This document shows positions 9,047 through 17,426 of a stretch of DNA of 64,000 nucleotides, in pieces (position 1 is the first letter of the stretch; each line of letters starts with the position of its first letter). The notes beneath the pieces are model-generated. The model was not told the DNA's origin. It worked only from the letters and a program-made list of their open reading frames with translations, and made no database searches. Position numbers and translations under genes: made by a program. The stretch is taken from NCBI GenBank assembly GCA_050949255.1, contig JBMNFJ010000016.1:558001-622000 (forward strand). Direction: 5' to 3'. The stretch is from UBA3941 sp002385665. GTDB taxonomy: Bacteria > Bacillota > Clostridia > Caldicoprobacterales > UBA3941.

Positions 9047-9074
9047 TTGCAAATTAGACAAAAAGTGATACAAT
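9047..9074 (+). promoter_or_regulatory. promoter for the chromate transporter operon
   Basis: TTGCAA at 9047-9052 and TACAAT at 9069-9074 with a 16-base spacer. The leader to the coding region would be about 150 bases; I see no recognisable riboswitch in it. Confidence 0.55.
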
Positions 9075-9235
9075 ACTAAACATGAATTAACCTTTAGTAC
9101 CAGGTCAATAGCCATTATTGCTAGCTATGAGTTGATTTGATACGTTTGATGCTATAAGCAGAAGGAATATAAGACAATATCATACCATTACGGTGAGTTT
9201 AGATTTAAATGATGGAAACTTGGAGGAAAATCATA

Positions 9236-9832
9236 TTGTACAAAAAAAACAATACTAAACTGCTGTTTGATATATTCATAACATTCTTCAAGATAGGTTC
9301 CGTTACCTTTGGTGGGGGGTATGCAATGATACCTCTAATAGAAAGGGAGGTAATATCCAATAAAGGTTGGATTAAAAATGATGAAGAAATTATAGACGTG
9401 TTCGCAGTTTCGGAATCCATACCGGGAGCCATTGCAATAAACTCATCCACCTTTGTGGGGTATAAGATAGCGGGGAGAAATGGTGCAATAGCGGCTATGA
9501 TGGGCGTAGTGCTACCTTCATTCATTATCATCACCCTTATTGCGACTTTCTTTTCTAAATTTCAAGACAACGAGATCGTTAAAGCGGCATTTATGGGTAT
9601 TCGGTCCGCTGTAGTGGCTCTGATTCTAATGGCTGCTATAAAGGTAGGAAAAAAGGCGATAAGGGATAAGCTTGCAACTGTCATTACCATAGCAACCGTA
9701 GTACTGATACTTATACTAGACATACACGCTATATTTACTATAATAGGCGGGGCACTAGTAGGGCTGATTGTCTACTTTACCTTACCCCATAAATTAAAGG
9801 ATATCCATGGGGAAGGGGGAAATGTTAATTGA
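9236..9832 (+). CDS. chromate transporter, first subunit (short CHR)
   Basis: A single-domain CHR protein (198 residues from the start chosen). The signature FKIGSVTFGGGYAMIPLIEREV near the N-terminus and ESIPGAIAINSSTFVGYKIAG are characteristic. In bacteria with short CHR proteins two adjacent genes encode the two halves of the antiporter, as here. Start choice: TTG 9236 lies 9 bases after GGAGG and gives the usual family N-terminus; an ATG at 9209 would add nine residues but has only a weak GGTGAG behind it. The last codons overlap the second subunit by 4 bases. The family exports chromate, but many members may carry other anions. Confidence 0.85.
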   Translation: MYKKNNTKLLFDIFITFFKIGSVTFGGGYAMIPLIEREVISNKGWIKNDEEIIDVFAVSESIPGAIAINSSTFVGYKIAGRNGAIAAMMGVVLPSFIIITLIATFFSKFQDNEIVKAAFMGIRSAVVALILMAAIKVGKKAIRDKLATVITIATVVLILILDIHAIFTIIGGALVGLIVYFTLPHKLKDIHGEGGNVN

Positions 9833-10413
9833 TATATATAAAACTCCTCCTTACCTTTATGAAGATTGGATTATTTAGCTTTGGTGGAGGCTATGCCATG
9901 ATTCCGATGATAGAAAAGGAAATAGAAGGTCATGGCTGGCTGAGTGCTACTGAGTTTTTTGATATAGTGGCTATAGCTGAGATGACCCCCGGTCCTATAG
10001 CTGTAAATTCAGCGACCTTTGTAGGTTATAGGACCGCAGGATATTTTGGGGGACTTATTGCTACTATAGGGGTAGCCATACCATCCCTGGTTCTCATACT
10101 AATAATATCCAGGTATTTTTTTAAGTTTCAAAAACACCCGTTAAATACCGCAGTCTTCTATGGGGTACGACCTGTTATAGCCGGGCTTATTGCAACAGCG
10201 GCTGTTTTTGTTTCAGAGACTGCAATTTTTAAAGAAAAGCTTACTACCAACCTTATCTTACAGCTGTTTTGCAATCCACTGAATGTTTTGAATATAGGTA
10301 GTATATTTATTTTTATTGTTTCCTTTATCATCCTAAGGAGAACAAAGTTCCACCCCATGCTAGTAATTGCCTTATCAGGGACTTTGGGGATACTACTGTT
10401 TTATGTATTTTAA
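9829..10413 (+). CDS. chromate transporter, second subunit (short CHR)
   Basis: A 194-residue CHR protein, homologous to the one before it: FMKIGLFSFGGGYAMIPMIEKEI and AEMTPGPIAVNSATFVGYRTAG. The TTG start at 9829 overlaps the stop of the first subunit, with GGAAGGGGGAAA upstream, so the two are translationally coupled and probably form a heterodimer. About five to six hydrophobic segments are visible. The small GGCTAC/GTAGCC hairpin just after the stop lacks a T-run and is not a convincing terminator, so the radical SAM gene may be co-transcribed. Confidence 0.85.
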   Translation: MIYIKLLLTFMKIGLFSFGGGYAMIPMIEKEIEGHGWLSATEFFDIVAIAEMTPGPIAVNSATFVGYRTAGYFGGLIATIGVAIPSLVLILIISRYFFKFQKHPLNTAVFYGVRPVIAGLIATAAVFVSETAIFKEKLTTNLILQLFCNPLNVLNIGSIFIFIVSFIILRRTKFHPMLVIALSGTLGILLFYVF

Positions 10414-10501
10414 GGCTACAAAAGTAGCCAAATGGAAAGTAAAAGTTGCCATGCATGGGATTATAAGGAAATAACCAAGAACAATGTAAAGGCGGGATAT
10501 A

Positions 10502-11620
10502 ATGCCACCGGTGAGCCTTCTAATAAAACCTGCATCCAGTAATTGCAATATGAGATGTAAGTATTGTTTTTATCATTCTTTAGCCGAAAACAGGAATGTA
10601 AGATCCTATGGGATTATGGATATTGAGACCCTGGAAATTTTGGTCGAAAAAACTTTGAATTTTTCAGATGTTACTTGCACTTTTGCATTTCAGGGTGGGG
10701 AACCTACCCTGGCGGGACTGTACTTTTTTGAAAAACTGATAGAATTTCAAAGAAAGTATAATAAAAAGGGCATAAAGATCAATAACACTATACAGACCAA
10801 CGGTATGGTCATCGATGAAGAGTGGGCAAAATACCTTTCCGATAACGACTTTCTAGTAGGCTTGTCATTAGATGGAACCAAGGATATACATGACATGAGC
10901 AGAGTAGACTCCAGGAATAAGGGCACCTTTAACAGAGTTATGAAAACCGTTGATCTGTTCAACAAACATAAGGTGGAATACAACATTCTATTTGTGGTCA
11001 ATTCAGGAGTAGCCAGACGCATAACCAAGATATACAATTTTTTCAAGAGAAACGGTTTCAGATTTATACAGTTTATACCCTGCCTGGATCCTCTGGGCGA
11101 ACAGCCGGGAAGGTTTCCTTATTCTTTAACACCTGAAAGGTTTGCTGGTTTTTTAAAGACCTTATTTGACGCCTGGTATACTGATATTAAAAAAGGCAAT
11201 ATGATAAGTATAAGATATTTTGATAACTTGGTTGGAATGATAATGGGATATCCACCAGAAAATTGTGGTATGTCCGGAATATGTCAAGTTCAATTTGTGG
11301 TGGAGGCTGACGGTGGAGTCTATCCCTGTGATTTTTATGTTCTTGATGAATGGTGTATGGGAAACCTTAAGACACAGGAACTGGATGAGCTGCGGGAATC
11401 TCAAGCCGCAAGAGACTTTGTGGAAGTCTCAAGATATATTGATCCTAAATGCAGGCAATGTAAATGGGTAAATTTGTGCAGAGGTGGGTGTAGGAGAAAT
11501 AGAGAGCCTTTTATAGATGATAAGCCTGTCCTGAATTACTTTTGCTCCTCCTATATGGACTTTTTTGAATATGCCGCTCCAAGACTATACGAATTGGCTA
11601 TGTTATTTAGCGATAGATAA
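10502..11620 (+). CDS. radical SAM/SPASM protein, anaerobic sulfatase maturase-like
   Basis: A 372-residue radical SAM enzyme resembling anaerobic sulfatase-maturating enzymes, which oxidise a Cys or Ser of the target to formylglycine. The SAM-cluster motif is C15-NMR-C19-KY-C22, preceded by LLIKPASSNCN as in anSMEs. The GGEPTL motif follows. The C-terminal SPASM region with auxiliary cluster cysteines reads CGMSGICQ, YPCDF, CRQCKW and LCRGGCRRNRE. No sulfatase is encoded in the window, so the substrate is unknown; it may act in trans or on another peptide. The start ATG 10502 follows AAAGGCGGGA. Confidence 0.82.
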   Translation: MPPVSLLIKPASSNCNMRCKYCFYHSLAENRNVRSYGIMDIETLEILVEKTLNFSDVTCTFAFQGGEPTLAGLYFFEKLIEFQRKYNKKGIKINNTIQTNGMVIDEEWAKYLSDNDFLVGLSLDGTKDIHDMSRVDSRNKGTFNRVMKTVDLFNKHKVEYNILFVVNSGVARRITKIYNFFKRNGFRFIQFIPCLDPLGEQPGRFPYSLTPERFAGFLKTLFDAWYTDIKKGNMISIRYFDNLVGMIMGYPPENCGMSGICQVQFVVEADGGVYPCDFYVLDEWCMGNLKTQELDELRESQAARDFVEVSRYIDPKCRQCKWVNLCRGGCRRNREPFIDDKPVLNYFCSSYMDFFEYAAPRLYELAMLFSDR

Positions 11621-11644
11621 TATTGGGATAAGGCAGTGGACAGA

Positions 11645-11794
11645 ATGGCTCAAGTAATCAAGAAAATAGGTCGGATAGTATTAAACTACATCAAACTGTT
11701 CCTAATTCCCTTTGTGTTTGTATTTATTATATTGGCCTTGTTGGTGAAAGGTATAAAAATCCTTGTTAAGAAACTAATCCAAAATAGGGAATAG
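11645..11794 (+). CDS. 49-residue membrane peptide
   Basis: An open frame starting 24 bases after the radical SAM gene. It encodes 49 residues: a basic N-terminus (MAQVIKKIGRIVLNYIK), one strongly hydrophobic segment (about residues 17-35) and a basic C-terminus (KGIKILVKKLIQNRE). It contains no Cys, Ser or Thr. The amphipathic-basic layout suggests a single-pass membrane protein. The ribosome binding site is weak (AAGGCAG). A likely terminator lies just downstream, which supports it being the last gene of this transcript. Confidence 0.5.
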   Translation: MAQVIKKIGRIVLNYIKLFLIPFVFVFIILALLVKGIKILVKKLIQNRE

Positions 11795-11801
11795 GGAGCC
11801 A

Positions 11802-11827
11802 GGACAGACGATATCGTTTGCCTTTTT
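11802..11827 (+). terminator. likely terminator of the chromate/radical SAM transcript
   Basis: GGACAGACG (11802-11810) pairs with CGTTTGCC (11815-11822) around an ATAT loop with one bulged A, followed by five Ts. Confidence 0.5.
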
Positions 11828-11840
11828 ATGCATAATACAT

Positions 11841-11885
11841 AAATTAAAAAGAGAAGAGGGGTTGTTATTCTACCTACTCTTCTCT
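11841..11885 (-). terminator. terminator of groESL
   Basis: AGAGAAGAG at 11850-11858 and CTCTTCTCT at 11877-11885 form a 9-bp stem. Read on the minus strand it is followed by TTTTTAATTT, placing it just after the groEL stop. Confidence 0.75.
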
Positions 11886-11941
11886 CAAAAAATACAGTTA
11901 TTAGTCTTCTTATATTGACCTTTGGTTATGGGCTTATTTTA

Positions 11942-13567
11942 TTAATACATTCCACCCATTCCGGGACCACCGCCGGCAGGCATTGCAGGTTCTGGTTCAG
12001 GGATATCAGCTACCAGACTTTCGGTTGTTAATACCATTGCTGCGATGCTGGCTGCATTCTGTAAGGCAGACCTGGTAACCTTGGTGGGGTCAATAATACC
12101 CTTTTCTACCATATCACCAAACTCATTTGCGAAGGCATCGAAACCGAAATAGGGTTCAGAACTTTCACGTACCTTTTCTGCTATTATGGATCCCTCAAAG
12201 CCTGCATTAATGGCAATTTGCCTTACAGGTTCTTCCAGAGCTCTCTTGATGATGTTGATACCTGTTAGTTCATCACCGGTTGCCTTAAGTTCTTCAATCG
12301 CCTTAAGAGATTTAATATATGCTACTCCACCACCGGGAACTATACCCTCTTCTACAGCTGCCCTGGTCGCATTCAGTGCGTCCTCAATTTTCAATTTCTT
12401 GTCCTTAAGTTCAGTTTCTGTGGCAGCTCCAACCTTAATAACTGCTACACCGCCAGCTAATTTAGCTAAACGCTCTTGAAGTTTTTCCTTGTCGTAATCC
12501 GAGGTGGTCTCTTCAATTTGTGCTTTGATGGCATTGATTCTATTATTAATCGCTTCCTGATCTCCGGCGCCCTGTACAATTGTTGTGTAATCCTTATCAA
12601 CAGTGATTCTGGATGCACGGCCTAATTGATCAATGGTGGTCTCTTTAAGATCCAGACCTACTTCTTCTGAAATAACAACCCCGCCGGTCAGGATGGCAAT
12701 ATCCTCCAGCATTGCTTTTCTTCTGTCACCAAAACCAGGAGCCTTAACAGCTACACAGGTGAAAGTACCGCGTAGTTTGTTTACAACCAGAGTAGCCAGA
12801 GCTTCACCTTCGATATCTTCGGCGATTATCAATAATTTACCACCCATTTGTACCACTTGCTCGAGCACGGGTAAAATATCTTGAACATTACTCAATTTCC
12901 TATCTGTAATTAGTATATATGGATCTTCTAATTCAGCTACCATTTTCTCGGTATCGGTAACCATGTAAGCGGATACATATCCACGATCAAATTGCATACC
13001 TTCTACAACGTCCAACTCAGTAAGGAGGGATCTACTCTCCTCAACGGTGATAACGCCGTCTTTCCCGACTTTTTCCATAGCATCAGAAATAAGTCGTCCT
13101 ATGTCTTGATCTCCGGCAGAAATAGCAGCAACCTGCGCAATGGCTTCCTTCTTTTCGATGGGTTTGCTTAGCTTTTTCAGGGAGTCAACAGCTGCTTCAA
13201 CGGCCTTTTCGATACCTCGTTTAAGTATCATTGGATTGGCGCCTGCTGCAACATTTTTCAATCCTTCACGGATAATGGATTGAGCTAGAAGGGTAGCAGT
13301 AGTAGTACCATCACCAGCTACATCATTGGTCTTAGTTGCTACTTCCTTTACCAATTGAGCACCCATGTTCTCATAGGGATCTTCCAGTTCAATTTCTTTT
13401 GCAATGCTTACTCCGTCATTTACTATGTGAGGTGCACCAAATTTCTTATCAAGTACCACGTTACGCCCTTTTGGGCCCATGGTTATTTTAACGGTATCAG
13501 CCAGAGTATTTATACCCTTTTCCAGGGCCCTTCTGGCTTCTTCTCCATATTTGAGTTGCTTAGCCAT
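11942..13567 (-). CDS. groL: chaperonin GroEL
   Basis: The 60-kDa chaperonin (541 residues) that forms the double-ring folding chamber with GroES. Classic segments are MAKQLKYGEEARRALEKG, TMGPKGRNVVLDKKFG, the ATP-binding VAGDGTTTATLLAQ, and GIVPGGGVAY; the tail ends GGGPGMGGMY. I use the ATG at 13567 because AAAGGAGG is 8 bases upstream of it, whereas the ATG at 13573 is only 2 bases from it. It follows groES on the minus strand with a short gap that contains the ribosome binding site. Heat-shock control by HrcA is expected from the CIRCE upstream of groES. Confidence 0.98.
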   Translation of the reverse strand: MAKQLKYGEEARRALEKGINTLADTVKITMGPKGRNVVLDKKFGAPHIVNDGVSIAKEIELEDPYENMGAQLVKEVATKTNDVAGDGTTTATLLAQSIIREGLKNVAAGANPMILKRGIEKAVEAAVDSLKKLSKPIEKKEAIAQVAAISAGDQDIGRLISDAMEKVGKDGVITVEESRSLLTELDVVEGMQFDRGYVSAYMVTDTEKMVAELEDPYILITDRKLSNVQDILPVLEQVVQMGGKLLIIAEDIEGEALATLVVNKLRGTFTCVAVKAPGFGDRRKAMLEDIAILTGGVVISEEVGLDLKETTIDQLGRASRITVDKDYTTIVQGAGDQEAINNRINAIKAQIEETTSDYDKEKLQERLAKLAGGVAVIKVGAATETELKDKKLKIEDALNATRAAVEEGIVPGGGVAYIKSLKAIEELKATGDELTGINIIKRALEEPVRQIAINAGFEGSIIAEKVRESSEPYFGFDAFANEFGDMVEKGIIDPTKVTRSALQNAASIAAMVLTTESLVADIPEPEPAMPAGGGPGMGGMY

Positions 13568-13593
13568 GACCATTTCCTCCTTTAATTGTTTTT

Positions 13594-13878
13594 TTATTCT
13601 ACGATAGCTAGGATATCACTTTGTCTAACGATGATGTATTCATCATCACCCATTTTTACTTCCGTGCCGGCATATTTAGAATATATTACGTGATCGCCGA
13701 CTTTAACTTCCATGACTACTTCTTTGCCGTCAACCATACCGCCTGGGCCAACAGCCAGAACTTCTGCCATCTGTGGTTTTTCCTTGGCAGAACCGGGAAG
13801 GACAATACCGCCTTTTGTGGTTTCTTCAGTTTCTAATAACTTAATAACAACTCTGTCACCTAGTGGCTTGATGTTCAT
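13594..13878 (-). CDS. groS: co-chaperonin GroES
   Basis: A 94-residue GroES: begins MNIKPLGDRVVIKLLETEE, has the mobile loop region EETTKGGIVLPGSAKEKP, then VLAVGPG and HVIYSKYAGTEV. It caps the GroEL ring. The start codon is preceded on the minus strand by AGGAGGG. It is first in the groES-groEL operon, directly downstream of a CIRCE operator. Confidence 0.98.
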   Translation of the reverse strand: MNIKPLGDRVVIKLLETEETTKGGIVLPGSAKEKPQMAEVLAVGPGGMVDGKEVVMEVKVGDHVIYSKYAGTEVKMGDDEYIIVRQSDILAIVE

Positions 13879-13920
13879 AGATTATTACCCTCCTCTTTAT
13901 GTAATTTAGCTTAAAGATTG

Positions 13921-13947
13921 TTAGCACTCTTCAAGGGTGAGTGCTAA
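13921..13947 (-). promoter_or_regulatory. CIRCE operator (HrcA site)
   Basis: TTAGCACTC (13921-13929), a 9-base spacer, then GAGTGCTAA (13939-13947): a perfect CIRCE inverted repeat 43 bases upstream of groES. HrcA is the known repressor of this site; hrcA itself is not in the window. Confidence 0.97.
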
Positions 13948-13959
13948 TTCAATTTATAG

Positions 13960-13986
13960 TTTATAGAAAAGCACTTATGTTGGCAA
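13960..13986 (-). promoter_or_regulatory. probable groESL promoter
   Basis: On the minus strand TTGCCA (13986-13981) and TATAAA (13965-13960) are separated by 15 bases, just upstream of the CIRCE. The spacer is short, so the exact elements are uncertain. Confidence 0.45.
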
Positions 13987-14007
13987 ATGCTGTATTTGGG
14001 GTATAAT
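13980..14007 (+). promoter_or_regulatory. plus-strand promoter overlapping the groESL -35 region
   Basis: TTGGCA at 13980-13985 and TATAAT at 14002-14007 with a 16-base spacer. The -35 occupies the same bases as the predicted minus-strand groESL -35. Confidence 0.5.
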
Positions 14008-14121
14008 CATGGTATATAACTAAAATGGGAAAGTTTATTAAAATATCTCTCAAATACTCTGTAAACCTTTAGAATACAACATGGCTTAAATCATCGAGAT
14101 ATTCAGGTTCAAAGTACGCTG

Positions 14122-14150
14122 TTGACAAGGTTTCCAGATCCTGTTAGAAT
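14122..14150 (+). promoter_or_regulatory. promoter for the transglutaminase-like gene at 14267
   Basis: TTGACA at 14122-14127 and TAGAAT at 14145-14150 with a 17-base spacer. The roughly 110-base leader contains a long-range pairing of TGTTGGC (14181-14187) with GCCAACA (14238-14244). The remainder of the 13948-14266 gap holds the other promoters listed and nothing else I recognise. Confidence 0.8.
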
Positions 14151-14266
14151 AATTGTCGCATAAAAAAATAAATCATCAATTGTTGGCCAGTATCAGAGGT
14201 ACAATTCAATGTTGTGGGCCTTTAGTAATACCATAAAGCCAACATGGAACTTAAAGAGGTAATTGC

Positions 14267-15922
14267 ATGCATAAAGCAATATGGAATATAGGAAATAAGA
14301 AGGATAAGATAGTCATAATCTTTTTGCCCTTGGCTATTTTGGTGCTATTGGCTGCAGCATTCCCTTTAAATAAGGTACATAGAACCATTACTTTAGAAGC
14401 AGGGTCGGATACTCCAGAGTTTTCCCGTTTTATAAAAGATGAGGCAACCAAGGGGGAGATTATTACAGATTTATCGAAAATTAACATGTCTGAGCCGGGA
14501 GATTACAGAATTAAAATAAAAATTGGAGCGCTGGCATACCATTCCAAATTAAAGATACGGGATACTATCCCCCCAACAGCCAATATATCAGACCTGGAGA
14601 TACCATTGGGCAAGAGAGTGGAAGCAAAGGATTTCGTTTCAGATATAACAGATGTTACGCAAGTAACAGTTTCATTTTTGGAAGAGCCGGATTTTGATTC
14701 TATAGGCGAACAGGATGTAGGTATAGTTTTGGAGGACGCCGGCAGGAACAGAACCGTATATACTGCCAAACTTTATATAGGTAAGGTATATAGATCGGTA
14801 GCTATTGAGCTGGGTACAGAGAGATTGGATATAAGTGACTTCCTGATGGATGATGTCTTTAAGGGCAGTTTTATAACAGATATCTCTAATATCAATTTGA
14901 AAGAACCCGGAACCCACAATATCTCTTTAGAAGTAGATGGAGATATATATTCATCACAATTAGAAATTATTGATACCACCCCACCAAAAGCAAATGTGAT
15001 AAATCAAGTAATATGGGTCAATGATAAGATATCTCCCGATGTTTTTGTAAAGAATATATTCGATTATAGTGATGTAAAAGTTTTTTTTGGAGAAGAACCC
15101 GATTTTAGCCTAGCAGGAATGCATAAGGTATCCATAATATTGGAAGATACGAGCAAAAACAGAACTGAGATGGCCGCATACCTGACAATAAGGGAGGATA
15201 CTGAACCGCCTGTTATAGAAGGCGTTGAGGATATTACCGTTTATGTGGATGAAAGAGTTTCCTACAGAAGGAATGTACGGGTTACGGATAATAGAGATGC
15301 CGAGGTTGAATTAATTGTTGATAGTAGTAAAGTGAATTTAAAAAAGGAAGGGAAATATGAGGTAACCTATATTGCTACTGATACTTCCGGTAATACCGCT
15401 ACCGAAACGATTACAATTACCGTATTGAAAAAGCCATGGGATTACGTAGATCCGGAGGAATTAGATAAACTGGCCGACAGTGTTTTGGATATGATTATTA
15501 AGGACGGAATGTCAGATAAGGAAAAGCTCAAAGCCATTTTTCAATGGACCAAGAAGCGAATTTCATATACTGGCAGTACTTATAAGAAAAATTGGATGTG
15601 GGCTGCCGTTCAGGGTATAAAAAAAGGGTCTGGGGATTGTTTTACCTACTATGGGACTGCCAGGGCTTTATTAACCAGGGCTGGGTTTGAGAATTTATGT
15701 GTTACACGAATTGACAATACCCATTACTGGAACTTAGTAAAATATAACGGTAATTGGTATCATTTTGACACATGTCCCCATAGTAGCAAATACCCATTTG
15801 ATGGGTTCCTGCGAACAGACGCGGAAGTAGCGGAATACTCTAAAAAAAGAAAAGATAAGAGAAACTATTATACCTTTGATAAGAGTCTATATCCTGCTAC
15901 GCCGGATGAACCGTTAGAATAG
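14267..15922 (+). CDS. membrane-anchored Ig-like/transglutaminase-like protein (paralogue 1)
   Basis: A 551-residue surface protein. One N-terminal membrane segment (about residues 15-33) is followed by several Ig-like beta modules; recurring features are the LEAG/ELGT openings, the PPxA boundaries (DTIPPTANIS, DTTPPKANVI, DTEPPVIEG) and DTSGNTATETITITV at the end of the last. The C-terminal transglutaminase-like domain has the triad C458 (GSGDCFTYYG), H486 (NTHYWNL) and D501 (WYHFDTCP). It could be a protease or cross-linking enzyme at the cell wall; the reaction is unknown. A paralogue with the same architecture lies at 38503. It has a strong promoter and stands alone. Confidence 0.8.
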   Translation: MHKAIWNIGNKKDKIVIIFLPLAILVLLAAAFPLNKVHRTITLEAGSDTPEFSRFIKDEATKGEIITDLSKINMSEPGDYRIKIKIGALAYHSKLKIRDTIPPTANISDLEIPLGKRVEAKDFVSDITDVTQVTVSFLEEPDFDSIGEQDVGIVLEDAGRNRTVYTAKLYIGKVYRSVAIELGTERLDISDFLMDDVFKGSFITDISNINLKEPGTHNISLEVDGDIYSSQLEIIDTTPPKANVINQVIWVNDKISPDVFVKNIFDYSDVKVFFGEEPDFSLAGMHKVSIILEDTSKNRTEMAAYLTIREDTEPPVIEGVEDITVYVDERVSYRRNVRVTDNRDAEVELIVDSSKVNLKKEGKYEVTYIATDTSGNTATETITITVLKKPWDYVDPEELDKLADSVLDMIIKDGMSDKEKLKAIFQWTKKRISYTGSTYKKNWMWAAVQGIKKGSGDCFTYYGTARALLTRAGFENLCVTRIDNTHYWNLVKYNGNWYHFDTCPHSSKYPFDGFLRTDAEVAEYSKKRKDKRNYYTFDKSLYPATPDEPLE

Positions 15923-16052
15923 TTATGATCAAAGACGTAATTGGTAGCTGAAGTTTCATGGTATATGAATCATAAAAATTTGGCCTTACCATTGAGCAGT
16001 GTATGTAAAACTTCCTTAAAGGAGTTTAATTTAGAATAATGGGGGACTTATT

Positions 16053-16502
16053 TTGGATAAGTGGGACAAGAGATTTATGGAAATGGTAAAGGTAATCGCT
16101 GGGTGGTCCAGCTGTTATCAACATAATAGAAAGATTGGCGCCATCATAGTGAAAAACAAAAGAATATTAACTACCGGATATAACGGTGCACCTTCGGGCT
16201 ATCCCAGCTGTGTAGAACGGCAGGAATGCATAAGAAGAATTAGAGAGATCCCCTCAGGAACCAAACATGAATACTGTTATGCCATCCATGCTGAGCAAAA
16301 TGCTATCGTGCAGGCCGCAAGATTGGGGGTATCTATAGAGGGAGCTACCCTGTATTGTACCCATCAACCCTGTGTCATTTGTGCAAAATTAATAGTAAAC
16401 AGTGGCATTATCCGGGTGGTATATGGAGAACCATACCCCGATAGCCTGGCTACGGAAATACTGGAGACTGTCGGGGTTAGCCTGGAAAGATATATTGAAT
16501 AA
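16053..16502 (+). CDS. dCMP deaminase family protein (ComEB-like)
   Basis: A 149-residue zinc-dependent cytidine/deoxycytidylate deaminase. It has HAEQNAIVQAA (zinc His and catalytic Glu) and CTHQPCVICAKLI (the PCxxC zinc Cys pair), plus TGYNGAPSGYPSC as in dCMP deaminases, which make dUMP for dTMP synthesis. The TTG start at 16053 follows GGGGGA and gives MDKWDKRFMEM, the usual family start; internal ATG codons at 16077 and later would truncate it. It converges with the minus-strand gene ending at 16521, with only 18 bases between and no terminator. Confidence 0.88.
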   Translation: MDKWDKRFMEMVKVIAGWSSCYQHNRKIGAIIVKNKRILTTGYNGAPSGYPSCVERQECIRRIREIPSGTKHEYCYAIHAEQNAIVQAARLGVSIEGATLYCTHQPCVICAKLIVNSGIIRVVYGEPYPDSLATEILETVGVSLERYIE

Positions 16503-16520
16503 ACAGGGCAGGTTATGCTC

Positions 16521-17303
16521 CTATTCGTCGTCATTGGAAGAAGCAGGCGGTTCCATGTATTTACCTGATAACGTTTGAAGAGTTCTGGGTAGCGCATCCC
16601 TGGAATTACCCCATGGCTTGTCCTGGTTTCGATAATCGAATTTTTGTGTATACCATAATAAATCAGCTTCTAATTGATCAAAGGTTTTTGTTTGGATTGG
16701 TAGAATAAAATCGATCCATCTATTAAAGTGTTTAGCGGATAGGGTTTCATCCGCTATTTTCATAATCAATGCAAAATGATGGAGGCAAAATCCTTTTGAG
16801 TTTTTCAAGGTCTCGATAAAATTGTTGTCCTTTTGCCAAAGATAAATAATTGTATATGCATATCTTTTTAATAGATTTTCCAACCTATCGCATATCATGC
16901 AGCTATGATGATGTTCGTCCAGCCATTCTAATAGATTACTTAGAGGACTATCTGACCCTCTACCTTTTCCTGTCAGTTTAGAGCTAAAGCGTGAAATTAG
17001 TCCTTTTTTACCTCTTTTTAAGTCTTTGGTAAGCTTTGCAAACTCACCAATTGTTTCTTTTAAATGTGTGTGAGTTATTAAAGCAAGACCAAGGCGATTT
17101 TTCTCACCATAGAGCTGTCTAAAATGATCACCGCAAAAACCTATCCTATTTACATCAATTCTGGTGCTGGGCTCCATTACCGACCCACCAAGGAAAAAAT
17201 CCACGTATTTTTTTTCAGAATTATACTCTAATACACATAGTGGACATTGGTCTTTTTGGTCATAGGCATCCCATACAGGAATGGTATCTATATGGTATTT
17301 CAT
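16521..17303 (-). CDS. DUF6062-type cysteine-rich protein
   Basis: A 260-residue cytoplasmic protein that I assign to DUF6062 from its start MKYHIDTIPVWDAY and spaced Cys pairs: DQCPLCVLE near the N-terminus, GFCGDHF, SCMICDRLENLL, and GFCLHHFAL. The Cys/His clusters suggest metal binding, but no function is established to my knowledge. It is the only minus-strand gene in the window apart from groESL. GGGAGG precedes its ATG. The 117 bases to the divergent SPOR gene hold no convincing promoter on either strand. Confidence 0.7.
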   Translation of the reverse strand: MKYHIDTIPVWDAYDQKDQCPLCVLEYNSEKKYVDFFLGGSVMEPSTRIDVNRIGFCGDHFRQLYGEKNRLGLALITHTHLKETIGEFAKLTKDLKRGKKGLISRFSSKLTGKGRGSDSPLSNLLEWLDEHHHSCMICDRLENLLKRYAYTIIYLWQKDNNFIETLKNSKGFCLHHFALIMKIADETLSAKHFNRWIDFILPIQTKTFDQLEADLLWYTQKFDYRNQDKPWGNSRDALPRTLQTLSGKYMEPPASSNDDE

Positions 17304-17426
17304 TGTTATCCTCCCTGATTATATACTAAACGCATTGTATCATAAATCAAAAGATACCGCCATAAATATTAAACAGGTAGCCAAGGTATATATAAACAAA
17401 GATATTTATAAGGGGAGGATTTGGAC

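Noticed and set aside
10414..10429. Hairpin GGCTAC-AAAA-GTAGCC as terminator
   Set aside because: No T-run follows, so intrinsic termination is doubtful.
17318..17323. TATAAT on the minus strand upstream of the DUF6062 gene
   Set aside because: Transcription would start inside the ribosome binding site.
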